Origin: AWTP1-13 sp963770295
GTDB taxonomy: Bacteria; Pseudomonadota; Alphaproteobacteria; Rhizobiales; Hyphomicrobiaceae
Direction of reading: 5' to 3'
Length of the DNA stretch: 64,000 bases
Assembly: GCA_963770295.1 (NCBI GenBank)
Contig: CAVYPA010000019.1
Coordinates: 186,001 to 250,000 of the forward strand
This document shows positions 17,817 to 26,004 of this stretch, in pieces (within the stretch, counting starts at the first letter, position 1; each line of letters opens with the position of its first letter). The notes under the pieces were generated by a model that saw only the letters and a list, made by a program, of their open reading frames with translations, was not told the DNA's origin and ran no database searches. A program made the translations under genes and the position numbers.

Positions 17817-18859
17817 TCAGCCTTGCGGGGGCCGCCCCGCATCGGCCCCCCTCTGCACCGACCCCGCCCCCAGGCCAGGATCGCGCAGAAGGACGCGCGG
17901 GATGGCCTCACCGACGAGACGGTTCGCCAGGACGTTCCAATGCCAGCCGTAGGCAAACTCGAAGCGTTGCTGATTGCGGGCGTCGTGGTCGGCGAAGGTC
18001 GCGTGCAAATCGAGGAGGGGATATCGAGTTCGCTGGCGACCTCGCCGAAGAGGCGATCGCGCCACGCGGCGGTTGTTGACGTGCTCGGTGATTTTGCGCC
18101 CATCCACGGCCGAGAGATGACTCCGGCGCATACTCCTCCTCCCCGCCCCACCCATAGCGGCTGACGAAACGTTTGAGCCTCAGGTAGGCGTTGGTCTTGT
18201 CGTAAAGCTAACAAAACGTGTTGAAGGCGCGCAGACGGTCGGCCATGCCCGGCGTGAAGTCGGTGGGCTCAATCTCGAAGGGCTGCCCCGCCTGATCGAA
18301 GCCGATTTTGAGAAAACTCGAGGCCTAGCGCGTCTTGAGAAAGCGGTAGCTTTCGTCGAAGTCATTGTGGATGAGTTGGACCAGCACCACGTCGAGTTTG
18401 AAGGCAGGCACGTCCCGGCGCAACACGTGCGGATACTGGCTGAGCGGGGCGCCATCCATGCCGAAGCGCAGGACCTCAGCTGTAACCCCGGCTCGGGTGA
18501 GTTCGCGTTCGATCACTTCGGGGAAGCCCTCCTCGACATTACGAAGCCGCCGTGCACATAGGAATCACCGATGACGGCGATGCGAACGACCCCGGCCCGT
18601 CGTGCCAAGGCATAGTCCGGCTTGGTCGAATTCCAGCCTTGGGCGTTGCTGGTGACCCGACTTTCACGCCCGTCAGGACGACGGAAGGTCGCCCGTGTGT
18701 TGGGCTGATAACGCACCATGGCGCGAGACGTTGGCCAGCACGTCGTCGGGCTTGAGGAAGATCCCAAAAACCACAACCTCAAGGATCAGGAGGCAGGCCA
18801 CCAGCGAGCCCGACAAGCAGCACCAAATTGGCCGCCAAGTGTCGCAATTTGGCGCGCAT
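17817..18859 (-). pseudogene. SGNH/GDSL-type hydrolase or acyltransferase, heavily broken
   Basis: Pieces of one protein lie in order across three frames. An N-terminal anchor (MRAKLRHLAANLVLLVGLAG, then ACLLILEVVVFGIFLKPDD) is followed by the nucleophile block VRIAVIGDSYVHGGFV, by FKLDVVLVQLIHNDFDESY, and by a C-terminal block with the Asp-x-x-His-like triad region GWHWNVLANRLVGEAI. At least five frame changes are needed, plus two in-frame TAG codons (18325-18327 and 18210-18212). Stops as well as shifts make a true pseudogene more likely here than elsewhere in the window. Such proteins often acetylate envelope polysaccharides. Confidence 0.75.
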
Positions 18860-18985
18860 CGTTGTCCTCTCCGCTGGCGGTCGACCCGCCGGTCCAGCCC
18901 GCGAGCGGAGAACGCAACGGCGTGCCAGCGCCAAATCCCCGTGCGCGGCCTGGGCGCGGCCTGGGGCGCGGCCCACCGGGGATGA

Positions 18986-19384
18986 TCAGCCCCCAAACAT
19001 CATTCGTCCGAGAATGCGACTGGGCAGAAGGGTAAAGGCGCCGGCAATGACAAGCGCGCCAAAGAACAAGCCAAGCATGGTCTTGCGGTGCCCGACCACG
19101 TTGTGCTGGCGTGCAAAGTAGATCCCGACCGGCAGCATGGCCAAGGTGAAGACCGACAGCAGGTGGATCAGGCTGAAGCTTCCCCATTGCCGCAGCTCGT
19201 GAATAAGCAACGAGCTGAGCGCCACCAACAACATCAAGCCGACCCAGGTGTAGCCGAGGGCCCGATGCGAGCGCGTGCCTTTGACGCGCGCCAGTTGAGC
19301 AACGCCCAGGAGAAAGGCGCCAAGCGCGGCAAAGGCGTGGATCTGAATGGCGAGCGGCGCCTCGAGCAGGGGGCGGAGCGAAAT
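18986..19384 (-). CDS. DUF2306 membrane protein with an apparent ATT start codon
   Basis: A 132-residue membrane protein with four helices and the family's conserved blocks, SLRPLLEAPLAIQIHAFAAL at the N terminus, SHRALGYTWVGLM near residue 40 and FSLIHLLSVFTLAMLPVG near residue 70. The N-terminal 49 residues are only open upstream to a TGA at 19388-19390, and no ATG, GTG or TTG occurs before residue 50. A perfect GGAGG lies eight bases ahead of ATT at 19382-19384, exactly where the family normally begins (M-S-L-R-P). Either ATT is used, as in infC of enterobacteria, or the base is a mutation or error. It lies 73 bases downstream of ssb. Confidence 0.75.
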   Translation of the reverse strand: MSLRPLLEAPLAIQIHAFAALGAFLLGVAQLARVKGTRSHRALGYTWVGLMLLVALSSLLIHELRQWGSFSLIHLLSVFTLAMLPVGIYFARQHNVVGHRKTMLGLFFGALVIAGAFTLLPSRILGRMMFGG

Positions 19385-19457
19385 GGGTCAGCCCTCCACA
19401 ATGGCGGCGCGAACGCGATTTGCCGCCGCTGCGCCGCTCTTCCCCGCAGGCGTCAGC

Positions 19458-19955
19458 TCAGAAGGGGATCTCGTCGTCGATCGGCTTGTCGAAATTGGCC
19501 TTGCCGCCGCCGCCGCCCCGTCGTGCGCCTCCCGCGTTGCCGTTGCTTGGGGCGCCATAGTCTGCGTGGTCATCGTCCGGCAGGCCCGGGCTGGCACCAC
19601 CCCCGCGGCTGTCGAGCATGGTCAGCGTGCTGTTGAAGCCCTGCAGGACGACCTCGGTGGAATAGCGGTCTTGGCCATCCTGACCCTGCCACTTGCGGGT
19701 CTGCAGCTGGCCTTCGAGGTAAACTTTGGCGCCCTTTTTGAGGTACTGCTCGGCCACGCGGCAGAGCCCCTCATTGAAGATCACCACGGAGTGCCACTCG
19801 GTCTTCTCGCGACGCTCGCCGCTCGCCTTGTCGCGCCAGCTCTCGGTGGTGGCAACGCGCAGGTTGGCGATCGGTCGGCCGTCCTGCGTACGACGGATCT
19901 CGGGATCCTTGCCGAGATTGCCGATCAGGATGACTTTGTTGACGGAACCGGCCAT
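19458..19955 (-). CDS. ssb: Single-stranded DNA-binding protein
   Basis: The 165-residue protein coats single-stranded DNA in replication and repair. The OB fold occupies residues 4-110 (VNKVILIGNLGKDPEIRRT, EKTEWHSVVIFNEGL, AKVYLEGQLQTRKWQ), then comes a Gly/Asn-rich tail and the acidic tip DDEIPF that recruits partner proteins. GGAG stands eight bases before the ATG. The long leader carries four short repeats (19989-20044) and an SOS box lies 385 bases upstream. Confidence 0.97.
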   Translation of the reverse strand: MAGSVNKVILIGNLGKDPEIRRTQDGRPIANLRVATTESWRDKASGERREKTEWHSVVIFNEGLCRVAEQYLKKGAKVYLEGQLQTRKWQGQDGQDRYSTEVVLQGFNSTLTMLDSRGGGASPGLPDDDHADYGAPSNGNAGGARRGGGGGKANFDKPIDDEIPF

Positions 19956-19988
19956 GAGACGCTCCTTTTGCGACCTTTCACTCTGTCT

Positions 19989-20044
19989 GCCGCTCTTGTG
20001 TTTGCCGCTCTTGTCGTGTTCGCCGCTCTAATGTCTGCCGCACT
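19989..20044. repeat. Four degenerate GCCGCTCT repeats in the ssb leader
   Basis: GCCGCTCT starts at 19989, 20004 and 20022, with GCCGCACT at 20037, at spacings of 15, 18 and 15 bases. On the ssb-coding strand these read AGAGCGGC followed by A/G-ACA. They lie 34-89 bases upstream of the ssb ATG. One spacer gives GCTC-N7-GTTC (20007-20021), one base off an SOS box. Confidence 0.5.
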
Positions 20045-20335
20045 CGATGCGGCGCCTTTCGACGCGCTGTCCTCTGTATGCCGCTGGGCGAGCCCGCTTG
20101 CGGCACAATTCGTGACCGCACGATAGCCGCTCTCGGCGATCCCCGGACGTTCCCCAAGTTGCTTGTCCACGCTATTCGTCAAGGCACCACACTATCCTCA
20201 GCACTCCGGCCCAGGGAGTTTGGCCTGCCGCACACCTCGGCTCTGACGAAGCCAAGGGTTGCCGACCCTACGGCTGGGGAACGACGGGGTTCAAACTTGG
20301 TCCCCAGTCACGCCTTTGACGAACCGGGCCGCTTC

Positions 20336-20350
20336 GTTCTCTTTCTGTTC
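20336..20350. promoter_or_regulatory. LexA SOS box of alphaproteobacterial type
   Basis: GTTC at 20336-20339 and GTTC at 20347-20350 are separated by exactly seven bases, the direct-repeat LexA site known for alphaproteobacteria. It lies in the ssb upstream region, where such boxes are expected, and may also control a transcript toward 20653. Confidence 0.6.
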
Positions 20351-20652
20351 CCTATGTAGTGGAGTTTTACGCCCGCTGCAAGGCCACACGTGGGAGGGGG
20401 CTCCCATTTGTCGCCCTCCGAGCCGGCGGTCGCCCGGTGCCCTTGGCTCCTCCAGCCATCTCGCGGGCGCGTCCTTGTGGCGTTTGGCGGCCCGGCTTTG
20501 CCTCCTTGCGGGCACCGTGGCAGGCCGATCGCACAGGGTTCCGTCTCCTCTGCCGGCGGCATCGGGCGTCTTTGCCACGAATCGCAACAGTGATAGCTCG
20601 TTCGCACGAGGCCGCCCTCAGCGGTCCAATGCGATGGCGGCGCTGACGGACA

Positions 20653-21324
20653 ATGAGGCAGCTGGCACAGCTGAAGGGGATCGTCTGCTTGGCGGCGGCT
20701 GCCGGCATTTCGGCGTTGCTGCTCGGTTGTACGCACGAACGGCTCGGTCCCGTCAGCCAGCATTATATTGACTTCCACACGGAAGCCCCCCGCAACAACA
20801 CCGTTTATGTCTGCCACGCCTACGGCTGCCGGATGCAGACGGCGTTCCGCTTTACCGATGCCGACATCGCGCAACTCAAAGCTTTGATGACCAAGACCCG
20901 CAAGGCCGACACACCGCACGAGGAACGCCGGGCGGTCGCCTACGCCATCGGCTGGATGGAAACGCGCACCGGCGACGTGATTGGCACCAGTGCCGACCGA
21001 CCGGGCATGGATTTTTCCGCCAGCGGCGACCCGACCCAACAGGACTGCGTCGATGAGGCGACCAATACTACAAGCTACCTGCTGATCTTAGAGCGCAACG
21101 GCCTCCTCAAACACCACACCGTCGGTACGCCGTTTTCCAAGGAGAATCTGCTGCGCGGGGTCGCTGGCTGGCCACACTGGACCGCCGTTCTCAAGGAAAA
21201 CGCTAACGGCCAGAAGTGGGCGGTCGATAGCTGGATCTACGCCAACGGCGAGAACCCGGCCATCGTCGAGGCGGAAAAGTGGTACATTTCAAGCCTCAGC
21301 CAGCTGCCGAAGTCGACGCACTAG
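20653..21324 (+). CDS. Putative lipoprotein of unknown function
   Basis: The 223-residue protein begins with a lipoprotein signal peptide ending in the lipobox LLLGC (Cys26), so the mature protein should be lipid-anchored in the envelope. The mature part has conserved-looking blocks HTEAPRNNTVYVCHAYGCR (with paired Cys), QDCVDEATNTTSYLLILERN and WAVDSWIYANGENP near the C terminus. I recognise no named domain. It is followed by the DUF2157 gene on the same strand. Confidence 0.75.
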   Translation: MRQLAQLKGIVCLAAAAGISALLLGCTHERLGPVSQHYIDFHTEAPRNNTVYVCHAYGCRMQTAFRFTDADIAQLKALMTKTRKADTPHEERRAVAYAIGWMETRTGDVIGTSADRPGMDFSASGDPTQQDCVDEATNTTSYLLILERNGLLKHHTVGTPFSKENLLRGVAGWPHWTAVLKENANGQKWAVDSWIYANGENPAIVEAEKWYISSLSQLPKSTH

Positions 21325-21408
21325 GCTGGTGCCAGCGGCTTGACAGGCCCGACCGCACGCCCATCCTTGGGCTAACCCCCGGGGGGATGGGAGGCGGAAA
21401 AAGAGTTC

Positions 21409-22530
21409 ATGTCCTGGTATCGCTCCAAGCTCGAGCGCGATCTCAAGCGCTGGCAGGCCGCCGGTTGGGTCACCTCCGACGGCGCCGGCGCCATCCGCAG
21501 GGATCTCGATCAGACCAAGTCAGCCTTCGCCGCCGCGCCCGTCTTAGCGGTGCTGGGCGCGGTGCTCTTTGGCTTTGCCGTCATGAGCTTTGTGGCCGCA
21601 CACTGGACGGGGATGTCCAAGCTCGCGCGCCTCGCCTTGCTGATCGGCGCCCTGTGGGCCTGTTACGGCGGTGCCGCCCTCCTGTTCCAGCGCCACCTCG
21701 CGGCCTTCGCGCACGCCGCGGTATTGGGAGGCATTGCCGTCTACGGCGCCAGCATCATGCTGATCGCGCAGATGTACCACATGGAGGGCAATCCGGCCGA
21801 TGCGATCTTGCTGTGGGCGCTCGGTGCCTTGCTGGGGGCGGTGCTGGCAAGCTCGCCCGCGGCCCTGGCTGCCACCTTTGTTCTCTTGACCGTTTGGTGC
21901 GCATGGGAACGCATCGCCAGTGAAAGCGCGCTCTATAGTTTTCTTCTGCCCTGGGCCGGTGCCGCACTGACGGCGGCGTGGCTGCGCTGGCGCCCGGGAG
22001 CTCACCTGGCGGCCCTGAGCCTGGCCCTGTGGCTCGTGCCACTGGGATTTCTGGTCTGGGGGCACCACGCACATTGGTTGGTCGTCCTGATCGGTGGCGC
22101 GGTGGCGGCGGCGGCGGCCGTTTGGGGACGCGCCATCGACCGGCATTTGCCCCTAGCGGCCGTGCTCTTCACCTATGGCCTTGCCGTGACCTATGCGGGG
22201 CTTTTCATTCTACAGTTCCTGGATGATGGTCGCTGGTTCCTCGGCGGCAGCGACAGCGCCCCCGTCCTCAGGCTTCTTCTGCTCGCCATTCTTTCCCTCG
22301 TGCTGTTGCTGGGCGCCATGGTGTGGGCCCTCAATGGCGACAACCGCCCCGCCCTGTGGCTCGCCTACACGGCCTTCGCGCTCGAAATTTTCACGCTCTA
22401 CGTGCGCACCTTTGGATCCTTGCTCAATACCTCCTTGTTCTTCCTGGTCGCCGCCTTGATCGTGAGCGCGCTCGCTTGGCTCGCCTATCGACTGCACCGG
22501 TCGAAAACCGCAACGGAGGCCGCCGCGTGA
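21409..22530 (+). CDS. DUF2157 membrane protein
   Basis: A 373-residue protein with a soluble N-terminal helix pair (SWYRSKLERDLKRWQAAGW, residues 2-20, typical of DUF2157) followed by ten or more membrane helices. The function of the family is unknown. Its stop TGA overlaps the GTG start of the next gene (GTGA at 22527-22530), the same arrangement in which DUF2157 and GDYXXLXY proteins are usually found, which suggests one membrane complex and coupled translation. Confidence 0.9.
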   Translation: MSWYRSKLERDLKRWQAAGWVTSDGAGAIRRDLDQTKSAFAAAPVLAVLGAVLFGFAVMSFVAAHWTGMSKLARLALLIGALWACYGGAALLFQRHLAAFAHAAVLGGIAVYGASIMLIAQMYHMEGNPADAILLWALGALLGAVLASSPAALAATFVLLTVWCAWERIASESALYSFLLPWAGAALTAAWLRWRPGAHLAALSLALWLVPLGFLVWGHHAHWLVVLIGGAVAAAAAVWGRAIDRHLPLAAVLFTYGLAVTYAGLFILQFLDDGRWFLGGSDSAPVLRLLLLAILSLVLLLGAMVWALNGDNRPALWLAYTAFALEIFTLYVRTFGSLLNTSLFFLVAALIVSALAWLAYRLHRSKTATEAAA

Positions 22531-23108
22531 GCTTACCGGCAAACCGCACGGCGTGGGCACTGGCGCTCCTCGCCCTGATTCAGACGGGCGTCCTTGCCGT
22601 GATGGTGTTCGAGCGCGTGCAGCTCCTGACCACGGGGCGCGAAATCACCTTGCCCATCATCCCCGTCGACCCCAGAGACCTGTTTCGCGGCGAATACGTG
22701 GAACTCGGCTACGCTGTGGGACGGGTTCCCGCGCGCCTGCTGGAAGGGCCGCCACCGTCGCCCAACACGCCCTTTTACGTCACCCTGGAGAAGGCGCAGG
22801 ATGGCAGCTGGGCGCCCATCAAACTCAGCCGTGACAAGCCGCAAGAGAGTGGCCCCGACCGGATGGTGCTCAAGGGGCGCAGCCGATTTAGCCGGCTCGC
22901 ACTTGATGCCAGCGATGCCGACGCCGTCAATAGCGTGCGCTATGGCATCGAACAGTATTTTGTGCCCCCTGGCGAGGGGCCGCGGCTCGAAGCGCTGGCG
23001 CGCGACAAAAAACTCGCCGCCCTGATCGCCGTCGATGGCAGCGGCAATGCCGCCATCAAAGGTATCCTGATCGACGGGCACCTGCAGTACGAAGAGCCGC
23101 TTTTGTGA
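22527..23108 (+). CDS. GDYXXLXY-domain protein
   Basis: A 193-residue protein with one N-terminal membrane helix (TAWALALLALIQTGVLAVMV) and the family signature in the form RGEYVELGY near residue 55. It starts at a GTG that overlaps the stop of the DUF2157 gene. A second longer reading upstream in the same frame is a shadow of that gene. Partner function of the DUF2157 protein is inferred from this recurring pair; the biochemical role is unknown. Confidence 0.88.
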   Translation: MSLPANRTAWALALLALIQTGVLAVMVFERVQLLTTGREITLPIIPVDPRDLFRGEYVELGYAVGRVPARLLEGPPPSPNTPFYVTLEKAQDGSWAPIKLSRDKPQESGPDRMVLKGRSRFSRLALDASDADAVNSVRYGIEQYFVPPGEGPRLEALARDKKLAALIAVDGSGNAAIKGILIDGHLQYEEPLL

Positions 23109-23172
23109 GTTGGCGCCCGCGACGGGGCGCGTGCTAAGACTTGCCGCCTAACAAGCCAGCACGGAGTACGCC

Positions 23173-23520
23173 ATGACCATCAAGCGCCACGAGCCGTCCA
23201 AGATCTATTCCAAGGTGGTCGAAGCCAATGGCTTTGTGTTCACGGCCGGCATTGTCGCCGACGACGTCAAGCAGGATGCCAAGGGCCAGACCCAGCAGAT
23301 CTTGAAGGAGATCGATCGGCTCCTGAAACTCGGTGGCACGGACAAGTCCAAGCTTGTGTCGGCCACCATCTGGGTCACCGATATCCGCAACCGGGACGCC
23401 ATGAACGAGGCGTGGAACGCCTGGACCGGCGGCGAGAACCTGCCGGGTCGCGCCTGCATCGAGGCGGCGCTCGCCGACCCGCGCATGTTGGTCGAGATCG
23501 CCGTGGTCGCCGCCAAATAG
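23173..23520 (+). CDS. RidA-family (YjgF/YER057c/UK114) deaminase
   Basis: A 115-residue RidA-type protein, expected to form trimers that hydrolyse reactive enamine/imine intermediates. The conserved Arg that binds the substrate carboxylate is in LPGRACIEAALAD, and the Glu in LVEIAVVA follows. GGAG lies before the ATG. It is followed by a perfect 10-bp terminator hairpin at 23611-23632. Confidence 0.92.
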   Translation: MTIKRHEPSKIYSKVVEANGFVFTAGIVADDVKQDAKGQTQQILKEIDRLLKLGGTDKSKLVSATIWVTDIRNRDAMNEAWNAWTGGENLPGRACIEAALADPRMLVEIAVVAAK

Positions 23521-23610
23521 CGCTGCGCCCGTCGCACCCCCTAATTCCTGACTGAAAGCGGAAACTTTTCGCCAGCCGCCCCGCCCCACGTGTGACGCAA
23601 ATGCAGCGCC

Positions 23611-23632
23611 GCCGGCGCAAAGTTGCGCCGGC
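23611..23632 (+). terminator. Terminator-like hairpin after the RidA gene
   Basis: GCCGGCGCAA at 23611-23620 and its exact complement at 23623-23632 are separated by two bases and followed by TTCCCTT. The stem is strong and the T run short. Confidence 0.6.
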
Positions 23633-23711
23633 TTCCCTTCGGCCGAAGCGGAATTGCTCAACGTTCGTTAAGGCTTAGCCGAAACGCGTCATGATCAAAG
23701 GGGCGGGAGCC

Positions 23712-24053
23712 ATGAAAGGAGTTTTTGTAGCAAGTGTCGCGGGCGTGCTGGCGCTGGGGCTCGCGCCCCTCGGCGCGGCGGCCCAGGACGGCATGGGTCT
23801 GGCGGGCATTCACGACTGGGTAAAGGTTGCCGGCAGGACCTGTATGGCCGACCATTTCCATGATGGGCAAGGCACCGGCCCGACCAAGGCGCAAGCGCAG
23901 GCCGCCGCCATCCGCGCCTGGACGGATTTCACGGCTTGGGAGTACGGGCGGCGCTGGGCGAAATGGCAAAACTCGGTGTCCAAGTCGGGCAACTGCTCGG
24001 GCACGCGCGGCAACATCAGCTGCAACGTCACCTCACGACCCTGCACCTATTGA
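23712..24053 (+). CDS. Small secreted protein of unknown function
   Basis: A 113-residue protein with a signal peptide (MKGVFVASVAGVLALGLAPL, cleavage near AAAQDG) and four cysteines in the mature part, two of them in the C-terminal CNVTSRPC. The conserved block TKAQAQAAAIRAWTDFTAWEYG, read as TKAQAQAAAIRAW then TDFTAWEYG, is typical of a small periplasmic family frequent in rhizobia. ATG at 23712 is preferred over one at 23691 because the signal peptide then has a normal length. Confidence 0.75.
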   Translation: MKGVFVASVAGVLALGLAPLGAAAQDGMGLAGIHDWVKVAGRTCMADHFHDGQGTGPTKAQAQAAAIRAWTDFTAWEYGRRWAKWQNSVSKSGNCSGTRGNISCNVTSRPCTY

Positions 24054-24067
24054 AGGGGCGGTCGGGA

Positions 24068-25234
24068 TCAGAACGGATTCCAGGTCGCCTTTGGCGTGAA
24101 GCGGATATAGCCGATGTTGGCCCCAAGCCTCAGGCCCATGCCGGAGCGGATCGGTGCCATGATGACGCTGCCATTGGTGACGAGGGTTGCGCCCACGCCG
24201 CCCACCAGATAGGCCGAACCGTCAATGCCGGTAAAGCTGGCAAACATCTGCTCCGGCGATCCTAGCCGATAAATGAGAAAGAGCGTCTTGGAGCCCTCGG
24301 CGCCGACGTCGGTGCCGAGCGATGGTCCGTGCCAATAGATCGTTTGGCTGCCGCCCGAACGCAGATAGAGCGTTCCCGACCCGTAGCGCACACCGGCGAG
24401 CAACGCACCGCCCCCCTCCGTCCCCAGCACATAACCCGTCGGCCGGCCGCTGTTCTGAAACAGATATTCGATGACGGCGCCGAGGTTGGCCGACACCTTG
24501 CCAAAAAAGCCGGCGCTCGCCGCCATGATCTCATCGATGGAATAGCCGTCTTCATCGGTCGCAAGATTGCCGGGCGGCAGGGGCGAGAGCGGGGCCTGCG
24601 GCGGCGGCGCAAGAATAGCCACCTCGCGCGAACCATCGCTCTTGGTCTGCGCCGACCAGGCGCTCGTCTCAGGCTGTTTGCCGGGGCCCGGCCTTGCCGC
24701 TACGGCGGGCGGCGGCGCCGGCGGCGGCTTTGCCGCCTCGGGGCGGGGCTTGGGCGCCTCGGCTGCCTTTGGCTTGGGCTCCGGGGCGGGCGGGGGCGGC
24801 GTCGGCGCCAACATTTGGTCGAGCTTTGACAACGTGTAGGCGGCCTTGGCCTTGATGGTGGCCTGCAGTTCCAAGCCGGCCGCCCCCAGCTCCTGCAGCT
24901 TGGTGCAGTCGGCTTCGCTGGTGGGCTCGATGTTGCCTAAGGCATCGAGCTTGGCCAGGAGATCGTTGGCCTGGGCGTTGTAGGCCTCGATCCGCTCGTC
25001 TTGCACGGCCGCCAAGGCCTTTTCCTCGAAATCCGCATCGGACCAGGCCTTGTGGTCCTTGAGCTCGCGCATCTTCGCGCGCAGGCGCGGGGCGTTGTCG
25101 GCATTGAGCTTGCGCAAGGCGGCACCGGCCTGATCGACGGCCTTGCCGAAATCCTCCTTGCTGCACAAAGCGGCGGCGGTCCCGGACATGGCGCCGAGGC
25201 TCACCAGCATCGTCAAAACCATCACGTGCCACAT
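24068..25234 (-). CDS. EipA-like DUF1134 envelope protein with a long N-terminal extension
   Basis: The C-terminal 190 residues match DUF1134/EipA, an envelope-integrity protein known from Brucella: YSIDEIMAASAGFFG, SGRPTGYVLGTEGGGAL, GPSLGTDVGAEGSKTLF and the ending GLRLGANIGYIRFTPKATW. Ahead of it lie a signal peptide (residues 1-22), about 120 residues of charged helix with coiled-coil character and two Cys, and a 60-residue Pro/Ala/Lys-rich linker. EipA proteins are usually about 200-260 residues, so this 388-residue form is a fusion or extension. The linker could span the peptidoglycan, and the helix could bind a partner. Confidence 0.9.
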   Translation of the reverse strand: MWHVMVLTMLVSLGAMSGTAAALCSKEDFGKAVDQAGAALRKLNADNAPRLRAKMRELKDHKAWSDADFEEKALAAVQDERIEAYNAQANDLLAKLDALGNIEPTSEADCTKLQELGAAGLELQATIKAKAAYTLSKLDQMLAPTPPPPAPEPKPKAAEAPKPRPEAAKPPPAPPPAVAARPGPGKQPETSAWSAQTKSDGSREVAILAPPPQAPLSPLPPGNLATDEDGYSIDEIMAASAGFFGKVSANLGAVIEYLFQNSGRPTGYVLGTEGGGALLAGVRYGSGTLYLRSGGSQTIYWHGPSLGTDVGAEGSKTLFLIYRLGSPEQMFASFTGIDGSAYLVGGVGATLVTNGSVIMAPIRSGMGLRLGANIGYIRFTPKATWNPF

Positions 25235-25387
25235 GGCCGCGTCCCACTGCTCTATAGGCCATTTCTCGTGCAGACTTGGGCGAACCGAGGCCCGCCAGCG
25301 TTGCTTGGCAACTGTGGCCTCGTTATCGCTCAGGCACCAATTAAAAATGCCTCATGCCCCCGCTACGGTTCCGCTTACGCTGGGGGC

Positions 25388-25990
25388 ATGGCAAGCTACG
25401 TCATGTCGAAATCCCTGACCATCCCAAGGCTTTCGCTCCCAGCCGCGCTCGCGCTCTGTGCCGCGATCATGCTGCTGAGCGCGGCGATTTTGGCTTGGAT
25501 GGGCCACGGTCTCATTTGCAAGTGTGGCTATGTCAAACTCTGGCATGCCAGCCGCACCAATTCTGAAACCTCCCAACACCTCACCGATTGGTACACCTAC
25601 AGTCACGTGCTGCACGGCATCATCCTTTATTGGCTGACCGGCCTGCTGACGCAGGGACGCCTATCCGTTGCCGCCCGCCTGGTGATTGCCACCTCGATCG
25701 AAGTGGGCTGGGAAATTTTTGAAAACACCCCCTTCATCATCAACCGCTACCGCACCGTCACCATTTCCAGGGACTACTTCGGCGACAGCATCGTCAATTC
25801 GATGGCCGATACTACCGCCATGATCCTGGGTTTCCTGGTGGCGGCGCGCTTGCCGGCCTGGCTCACGGTGGCGCTGCTGATCGGCGTCGAGATGACCCTC
25901 CTCGTCCTCATTCGCGACAATCTCACGCTCAACATCATCATGCTCATCCATCCAACCGAATGGCTGAGAGCCTGGCAAGCCGGTGGCTGA
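25388..25990 (+). CDS. DUF2585 (UPF0314) membrane protein
   Basis: A 200-residue inner-membrane protein with about five helices and the family block YTYSHVLHGIILYWLTGLL near residue 70 and EVGWEIFENTPFIINRYR near residue 105, followed by DYFGDSIVNSMADT. The function is unknown. ATG at 25388 begins 22 residues before the first helix; ATG at 25403 is an alternative. Convergent with dnaE, 14 bases apart. Confidence 0.9.
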   Translation: MASYVMSKSLTIPRLSLPAALALCAAIMLLSAAILAWMGHGLICKCGYVKLWHASRTNSETSQHLTDWYTYSHVLHGIILYWLTGLLTQGRLSVAARLVIATSIEVGWEIFENTPFIINRYRTVTISRDYFGDSIVNSMADTTAMILGFLVAARLPAWLTVALLIGVEMTLLVLIRDNLTLNIIMLIHPTEWLRAWQAGG

Positions 25991-26004
25991 GACAAGGTGC
26001 GCGG

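Larger units (their letters stand above)
19956..20652. other. Long intergenic region between ssb and a lipoprotein gene
   Basis: About 700 bases without a convincing gene. It holds the ssb leader repeats and the SOS box. The part from 20360 to 20640 is GC-rich with several short inverted repeats (for example GGGAG/CTCCC near 20390-20406) and could encode a small RNA. No uvrA, the usual divergent neighbour of ssb in this group, is present. Confidence 0.4.

Noticed and set aside
20281..20310. tRNA-like T-loop (GGTTCAAAC)
   Set aside because: The flanks do not pair as a T stem and no anticodon or acceptor stem can be built around it.
20308..21039. 243-codon minus-strand frame over the SOS box and lipoprotein gene
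   Set aside because: Antisense to the lipoprotein with no Shine-Dalgarno site or motif.
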